The notes below the pieces were generated by a model. It made no database searches, was not told the DNA's origin, and saw only the letters and a program-made list of their open reading frames with translations. DNA of 10,670 nt from Pseudomonadota bacterium (GTDB lineage Bacteria > Pseudomonadota > Alphaproteobacteria > Caulobacterales > Caulobacteraceae). Position numbers and translations under genes: made by a program. Below, one piece after another: positions 6,246 through 10,670 of this stretch; the stretch's first letter is position 1, and each line of letters opens with the position of its first letter. The stretch covers positions 1 to 10,670 of the forward strand of contig JAEXKM010000397.1 in NCBI GenBank assembly GCA_023445705.1, read 5' to 3'.

Positions 6246-8585
6246 CTAGCCGGCCACGAGCGCCAGCCACTCATCCTCGGTCATAACCTGAATGCCCAGG
6301 TCGGTCGCCGTCTTCAGCTTAGAGCCCGCGCCGGGCCCGGCCACGACCAGATCGGTCTTCTTGGACACCGAGCCCGACACCTTGGCGCCCAGGCCCTCAG
6401 CCTGCGCCTTGGCTTCATCGCGGGTCATCCGCTCGAGACTGCCGGTGAAGACGATGGTTTTACCCGCCACGGCGGTGTCGGTCTTGGGCCGCTCGGCCGG
6501 CATGACGGTCAGTTCGCCCAACAGGGCCTCGACCTTCGCCAGGTTATGCTCCTCGGCGAAGAACTGAGCGATCATCCGCGCGGCGACCGGTCCGACTGCG
6601 TCGACTCCGGCAAGCTCGCGGAGTTCCTCGCCCGGTTCCTCCTGCGCGGCCTCGCGTGCGACCTGACTGATGGTTTCCCAATCGCCGAAGCGATCGATCA
6701 TGGCCGCGCGCGCCCGCGAATTCAGCTTCGGGATCGCCAGTTGCAGGCGCTTGTCCAGAGACGCCTCGTCGGGAAGCAGCGGCGAACTGGCGCCGCCGAA
6801 ATCCAACACGGCTCGAACCGCCGTCGGCCCCAGCCCCTCAAGCTCCACGAGAGCCGCGTAGCTTGGGCCGCCGAGTTGGGCGGAAGCCGCTTCGGCCGTC
6901 TGGATGAAGTGCTCGACCGTCTCGAAATGCCGGGCCAGCGCGAGGGATGTCGTCTCACCCACGTGGCGAATGCCCAGCCCGAAGATGAAGCGGTCCAGCG
7001 GGATCGAACGCTTGGCCTCGATGGCCGCCACGAGGTTGGCGATTGAGGTTTCGCCGTAGCCGTCAGTGGCTCTCAGCTCGGCGAGCTTCTCCTCGTCCTT
7101 GGCCAGCCGGAAGATGTCGGCGGGCTCCCGCACCCAGCCGCGTTCGAAGAACGCGGTGAGCTGCTTCTCGCCAAGGCCCTCGATATCGTAGGCGCGCCGC
7201 GACACGAAGTGGCGCAGGTGCTCGATCCGCTGGAAGGGGCAGGCGAACTCGCCTGAGCAGCGCCGCACGACCGTCTCCGCGCCCGAGGCCGTCGTCTCGC
7301 GCACCAGGGGCGTCTGCAACGGGCAAGGACAATGGGTCGGGAACGCGTAGGGCACGGCGTCGGCGGGCCGCTCCTCGGGGACATGCCCAAGGATCTGCGG
7401 GATCACGTCGCCGGCCCGCTGCAGGATCACGGTGTCGCCGATGCGTACGTCCTTGCGGGCGATTTCGTCGGCGTTGTGCAGGGTGGCGTTGACGACCACT
7501 ACGCCGCCGACGGTCACGGGCCGCAGCCGAGCCACGGGCGTGATCGCGCCGGTGCGGCCGACCTGGATGTCGATGGCTTCCAGAACAGTTCTGGCCTGCT
7601 GAGCCGGGAACTTGCGCGCAATGGCCCAGCGCGGCGTGCGGGTCACGAAGCCCAGCCGCTGCTGCCAGTCCAGCCGATCGACCTTGTAGACTACGCCGTC
7701 GATGTCGTAGCCGAGCTTGGGCCGCACCGCCTCCATGGCGGCGTAGGCGTCCAGCAGGCCCTGGCCGCTGATGACCCGGCAGCTCTCCGGCGTCGTCTTG
7801 AAGCCCCATTCCTTGAGCTTACCCAGCGCCGCCCACTGGGTTTCGGCGAACGGCTCGCTCAGCAGTCCCCAGGCATAGGCGAAGAACTTCAGCGGCCGGG
7901 TGGCGGTGATCTTGGGATCGATCTGACGCAAGGAGCCGGCGGCGGAGTTGCGCGGGTTCGCATAGGTCTTGAGGCCCGCCGCCTCGTTGGCGGCATTGAG
8001 GGCGGCGAACTCCTCATGGCCCAGATACACCTCGCCGCGGATCTCGATGACATCGGGCCAGCCGCCGCCCGCCAGCCGTTTGGGAATGTCGGCTATGGTG
8101 CGCAGGTTCTCGGTGACGTCCTCGCCCACGCGGCCATCGCCGCGGGTTGCGCCTTGGACGAAGACGCCCTTTTCGTAGCGAAGCGAGGCTGACAGGCCGT
8201 CGATCTTGGGTTCGGCGGTATAGGCCACCTCCTCCGACCCCGACAGGCGCAGGAACCGGCGGATTCGGGCGTCGAACTCCAGCGCGTCCTCGTTGGAGAA
8301 GGCGTTGTCCAGGCTGAGCATGGGCACGCCGTGCTCGACCGCCGAAAATTGCTCGGCGCGGGCGGCCCCCACCCGCAGCGACGGCGAGTTGTCCCGGACA
8401 AGGTGCGGAAACGCGGCCTCGAGTTCGTTGTTACGACGCTTCAGGGCGTCGTAGTCGGCATCCGAGATCGTCGGCGCATCCTGCTGGTGATAGCGGATGT
8501 CGTGTTCGGCGATCTCGTCGGCCAGCCGGGTGAGCTCGTCGACGGCTTCTGCCTCGGTCAGGTCTGCGGCGGGACGGTCCGTCAT
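6246..8585 (-). CDS. ligA: NAD-dependent DNA ligase LigA
   Basis: Seals nicks in duplex DNA during replication and repair using NAD. It is 779 residues from the ATG chosen here, about 110 longer than E. coli LigA. Domains in order: Ia and adenylation (1-330; nucleotidyl acceptor Lys127 in PKIDGL), OB fold (about 335-410; VGRTGAITPVA and NATLHNADE), zinc finger (His418 to Cys449), helix-hairpin-helix region (about 465-695; DIEGLG at 467-472, LGIRHVGETT around 539) and BRCT (about 704-779; IVFTGSL and KKTDLVVAG). The zinc finger reads HCPC followed by C443-x5-C449 rather than the usual CxxC plus C-x5-C. The HhH region carries an extra segment of roughly 75 residues (about 575-650). An in-frame TTG at 8600 would add five residues; ATG at 8585 with GGGTAAG upstream is preferred. 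It follows recN by 81 bases. Confidence 0.97.
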   Translation of the reverse strand: MTDRPAADLTEAEAVDELTRLADEIAEHDIRYHQQDAPTISDADYDALKRRNNELEAAFPHLVRDNSPSLRVGAARAEQFSAVEHGVPMLSLDNAFSNEDALEFDARIRRFLRLSGSEEVAYTAEPKIDGLSASLRYEKGVFVQGATRGDGRVGEDVTENLRTIADIPKRLAGGGWPDVIEIRGEVYLGHEEFAALNAANEAAGLKTYANPRNSAAGSLRQIDPKITATRPLKFFAYAWGLLSEPFAETQWAALGKLKEWGFKTTPESCRVISGQGLLDAYAAMEAVRPKLGYDIDGVVYKVDRLDWQQRLGFVTRTPRWAIARKFPAQQARTVLEAIDIQVGRTGAITPVARLRPVTVGGVVVVNATLHNADEIARKDVRIGDTVILQRAGDVIPQILGHVPEERPADAVPYAFPTHCPCPLQTPLVRETTASGAETVVRRCSGEFACPFQRIEHLRHFVSRRAYDIEGLGEKQLTAFFERGWVREPADIFRLAKDEEKLAELRATDGYGETSIANLVAAIEAKRSIPLDRFIFGLGIRHVGETTSLALARHFETVEHFIQTAEAASAQLGGPSYAALVELEGLGPTAVRAVLDFGGASSPLLPDEASLDKRLQLAIPKLNSRARAAMIDRFGDWETISQVAREAAQEEPGEELRELAGVDAVGPVAARMIAQFFAEEHNLAKVEALLGELTVMPAERPKTDTAVAGKTIVFTGSLERMTRDEAKAQAEGLGAKVSGSVSKKTDLVVAGPGAGSKLKTATDLGIQVMTEDEWLALVAG

Positions 8586-8666
8586 CAAAATCTTACCCAA
8601 GCCAGAACAGTCACTAGAGGTCTCCCCACCGATCGCTGCTCGCCGGCGCTGGGCGCATAGCGCGCG

Positions 8667-10364
8667 TCAAGCATCCATCAGCGCCCGGGCGGCTGCGCGA
8701 GCGGCGTCGGTGATCTGAGCGCCGGCGAGCATGCGGGCGATCTCTTCCTCCCGGTCGGCTGCGGACAGGGTCTCCACCGCGGTGCGAATGCGCTCGGCGT
8801 CGCCAGCCTTGGAGATCCTCCAGTGCGCCTCGGCGCGGGCGGCGACCTGTGGGCTGTGGGTAACCACCAGGACCTGCGCCTGGGTGGCCAAGCGCTTGAG
8901 GCGCAGCCCTACTGCATCGGCCACGGCGCCGCCGACGCCCTGGTCCACCTCATCGAAGATCATCAGCGGCTGCGCCCCGTCCGCCCGCCCTGCGAGCGAG
9001 GCCTTCAGCGCCAGGGCGAACCGAGCAAGCTCTCCGCCGGATGCGATCGCGCCGAGGTCGCCGAACGGCGCACCAGGGTTGGTCGCAACTTCGAACGCCA
9101 CCCGATCGGCGCCGTTCGGGCCAGCCCGGTCCTCGGCCAACGGCTCCACGGCCACCTGGAACCGCGCCTTTTCAAGCTTGAGCGGGCCAAGTTCACCGAT
9201 GACCGCCTTGGCAAGGCGTTCGCCTGCCGCCTTGCGTGCGGCGGTCAAGTTCTCGGCCGCCGAGAGATAGGCCAGGCGCGCCGTGGTGACGGCCGCTTCG
9301 GCCGCCTTCAGATCGTCCTCCGAGGATTCCATGGCCCGCAGCTTTTCGGCGAACCGAACCCGCAGGATCGGCAGCTCCTCGACGCTGACCGACAGCTTGC
9401 GCGCCATGCCGCGCAGCTCGAACAGCCGCTCCTCGGTCTTCTCGAGTTGGTCGGGGCGGAAGTCGAAGGCGTCGGCGGCGGCGTCGACGGCTGCCTCGGC
9501 CTCCTGGGCCTCGCTGAACACCCTGTCGATGGCCGTGCTGGCGCTGGTGAGACGAGTGACGGCCGCGCTGTCCTCCCCCGCCCCGGCGGCCAAGGCGCGA
9601 GTCCGGGCGTGTTCGACAGCGCGGACGGCCTGGGCCAGACGGTTGGTGAGACCATCGAAGGCCTGGCGCGCCTCGGAAATGTCCGCCAGCGCCTTTTCGG
9701 ACGCCCCCAGGATCGCCCGTTCCTCGGCCAGGGCCGGCTCCTCGCCTTCGCGGGGATCCAGCCGATCGAGTTCCGCCAGGCGCAGGTTCAGCTCTTCGGA
9801 CTCGGCGGCCGAGCGCGCAACGGCCTCGCGCAGTTCGTCGGCGCGCGTCTTTGCGGTCCGCCACTCAGCCCAGGCGCGAGTGACGGCGTCCGCCTGGCGG
9901 CCCAGCGCACCATAGGCGTCCAGCACCGGCCGATGATTGCGGGAATCGAGCAGGCCGACCGTGTCATGCTGTCCGTGGACCTCGAGCAGGTGCTCGCCGA
10001 GTTCGCGCAGGACGGTGGCGCTGGTCGCCTGATCGTTGACGAAGGCGCGGCTGCGCCCGTCGGCGCTGAGCGTACGCCGAAGGACCAAGTCCTCGGACGG
10101 GTCATACGAAATGCCCTTGTCATCCAGCAGCGCCCAGGCCGGATGGTCGGCGGCCAGCGCGAAGACGGCCGAGACCGCGGCCTGCGCTGCGCCCCGCCGC
10201 ACCAATCCGGCATCGGCGCGCGCGCCCGTAGCCAGGCCCAAGGCGTCGAGGATGATCGACTTGCCTGCGCCGGTCTCGCCGGTAAGCGCGGTGAGACCAG
10301 GCCCAATGGACAGGTCCAGGGCCTCGATCAGCACGACATCGCGGATCCAAAGTCCGATCAGCAT
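8667..10364 (-). CDS. recN: DNA repair protein RecN
   Basis: SMC-like ATPase that acts at double-strand breaks in recombinational repair. It is 565 residues, against about 553 in E. coli. The N-terminal head has LWIRDVVLIEALDLSIGPGL followed by Walker A GETGAGKS (29-36). The middle, roughly 150-380, is a charged Ala/Glu/Arg-rich region expected to form the short antiparallel coiled coil typical of RecN. The C-terminal head has the ABC signature ASGGELARFALALK (SGGE at 442-445), Walker B LMIFDEVDQGVGG (Asp471-Glu472) and the switch histidine in VVTHSPQVAARA. All ATPase motifs are intact. It lies 59 bases downstream of the BamD-like gene and upstream of ligA on the same strand. A LexA-type operator lies directly in front of it, fitting its known SOS membership in many bacteria. 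No clear Shine-Dalgarno is visible. Confidence 0.98.
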   Translation of the reverse strand: MLIGLWIRDVVLIEALDLSIGPGLTALTGETGAGKSIILDALGLATGARADAGLVRRGAAQAAVSAVFALAADHPAWALLDDKGISYDPSEDLVLRRTLSADGRSRAFVNDQATSATVLRELGEHLLEVHGQHDTVGLLDSRNHRPVLDAYGALGRQADAVTRAWAEWRTAKTRADELREAVARSAAESEELNLRLAELDRLDPREGEEPALAEERAILGASEKALADISEARQAFDGLTNRLAQAVRAVEHARTRALAAGAGEDSAAVTRLTSASTAIDRVFSEAQEAEAAVDAAADAFDFRPDQLEKTEERLFELRGMARKLSVSVEELPILRVRFAEKLRAMESSEDDLKAAEAAVTTARLAYLSAAENLTAARKAAGERLAKAVIGELGPLKLEKARFQVAVEPLAEDRAGPNGADRVAFEVATNPGAPFGDLGAIASGGELARFALALKASLAGRADGAQPLMIFDEVDQGVGGAVADAVGLRLKRLATQAQVLVVTHSPQVAARAEAHWRISKAGDAERIRTAVETLSAADREEEIARMLAGAQITDAARAAARALMDA

Positions 10365-10404
10365 GGCCGTAAGATCGCCCGGAATCAGCCCGTTCGGAAG
10401 ACGC

Positions 10405-10423
10405 TTAAGTTCGCTTTAAGTTC
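10405..10423 (-). promoter_or_regulatory. LexA (SOS) box upstream of recN, with overlapping TTAA-N7-TTAA
   Basis: The plus strand reads GTTC (10409-10412), seven bases, GTTC (10420-10423), an exact match to the alphaproteobacterial LexA operator GTTC-N7-GTTC. It lies 45-59 bases upstream of the recN start and abuts the stop codon of the preceding gene. The same stretch is a direct repeat of TTAAGTTC at 11-base spacing, so it also contains TTAA (10405-10408)-N7-TTAA (10416-10419), the spacing of the CtrA box of Caulobacter. The LexA reading is favoured because recN is a classic SOS gene. Confidence 0.8.
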
Positions 10424-10670
10424 TTATTTGTCGCCGCCGCCCAGACCGGGGATGCGCGAAAGCAGTCCGCCATTCTTTTTCGGCGCGGGCTTGGCCTCGT
10501 CGGAGGCTGGCGCGGCCGTGGTCGCTTCGGGGCTGGCGACGGGGTCAGCGGTCGGAGCCGAGGCCGCTTCCGGCGTGGTCGCCGAGGCCGGAACGTCGGC
10601 CGGCGGGCGGATCGTGGTCTCCTTGTCCTTCACGAACGGAAGGTGGGAAACGAGGCTGCGGCTCTTGGAC
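10424..10670 (-). CDS. Probable outer-membrane assembly lipoprotein BamD, C-terminal end
   Basis: The last 81 codons of a gene cut by the right window edge. Visible sequence begins SKSRSLVSHLPFVKDKETT, then becomes a Pro/Ala/Thr-rich low-complexity tail (about IRPPADVPAS to SDEAKPAPKK) and ends NGGLLSRIPGLGGGDK. No TPR repeat or lipobox falls within the window, so identification as BamD rests on position: in many alphaproteobacteria bamD (comL) directly precedes recN. BamD is the TPR lipoprotein of the beta-barrel assembly machinery on the periplasmic side of the outer membrane. The tail is disordered-looking and would be an extension beyond the TPR core. A GTG at 10633 is internal and not the real start. 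It could also be another exported protein with a disordered C-terminus. Confidence 0.55.
   Translation of the reverse strand, partial: SKSRSLVSHLPFVKDKETTIRPPADVPASATTPEAASAPTADPVASPEATTAAPASDEAKPAPKKNGGLLSRIPGLGGGDK

Noticed and set aside
6223..6270. Longer start for the EVE protein (16 extra residues)
   Set aside because: It would overlap the ligA end, lacks a good ribosome binding site, and the family begins at MASHWLVKSEP.
7332..8192. 286-residue plus-strand open frame
   Set aside because: It is entirely antisense to ligA and has the His/Gly/Asp-rich composition of antisense shadows in GC-rich genes.
8586..8600. TTG start for LigA at 8600
   Set aside because: The ATG at 8585 has a plausible GGGTAAG upstream, and the TTG adds only five non-conserved residues.
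9283..9915. 210-residue plus-strand Ser/Arg/Ala-rich open frame
   Set aside because: It is antisense to the RecN coiled-coil region; the composition is the mirror of Ala/Glu/Arg codons.

Overview
The window looks like ordinary chromosomal DNA from a GC-rich alphaproteobacterium, most likely of the Caulobacterales (Caulobacter, Phenylobacterium or Brevundimonas type). The reasons are the strong G/C preference at third codon positions, the gene order bamD-like, recN, ligA on one strand, a LigA of the long form, and an alphaproteobacterial SOS operator (GTTC-N7-GTTC) in front of recN. Genus is inferred from sequence feel only; no search was run.

Layout. Positions 1-610 (minus) hold the N-terminal 203 residues of a monofunctional haem catalase that runs off the left edge. 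Upstream of it on the same strand is a small protein (706-1107) with a DUF7662-like domain and one C-terminal membrane helix. Going divergently to the right is prmA (1216-2082, ribosomal protein L11 methyltransferase), followed by a small single-pass, alanine-rich membrane protein (2163-2594). That gene meets a RimJ/RimL-type acetyltransferase (2591-3154, minus) tail to tail, with the two stop codons overlapping. Next are a small GIY-YIG-fold protein (3356-3700, minus) and, divergently, a three-domain M24B aminopeptidase P (3824-5641, plus). The convergent gap after it carries a composite palindromic element (5663-5766).

The right half is a minus-strand DNA-repair block, read right to left: the C-terminus of a probable BamD (10424-10670), recN (8667-10364), ligA (6246-8585) and an EVE-domain protein (5812-6222). 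RecN (SMC-like double-strand-break repair ATPase) and LigA (NAD-dependent ligase) are core repair enzymes. The EVE protein follows ligA by 23 bases with a good ribosome binding site and is probably co-transcribed. A LexA-type box abuts the bamD-like stop codon and should make recN, and perhaps the genes after it, SOS inducible.

I see no insertion sequence, phage gene, CRISPR array, tRNA or rRNA, and no gene-free stretch over 300 bases. No clearly new system is evident. The most interesting items are the recN operator, which also contains a TTAA-N7-TTAA (CtrA-like) pattern, the gap-free four-way palindrome at 5663-5766, and the altered zinc finger and expanded helix-hairpin-helix region of LigA.
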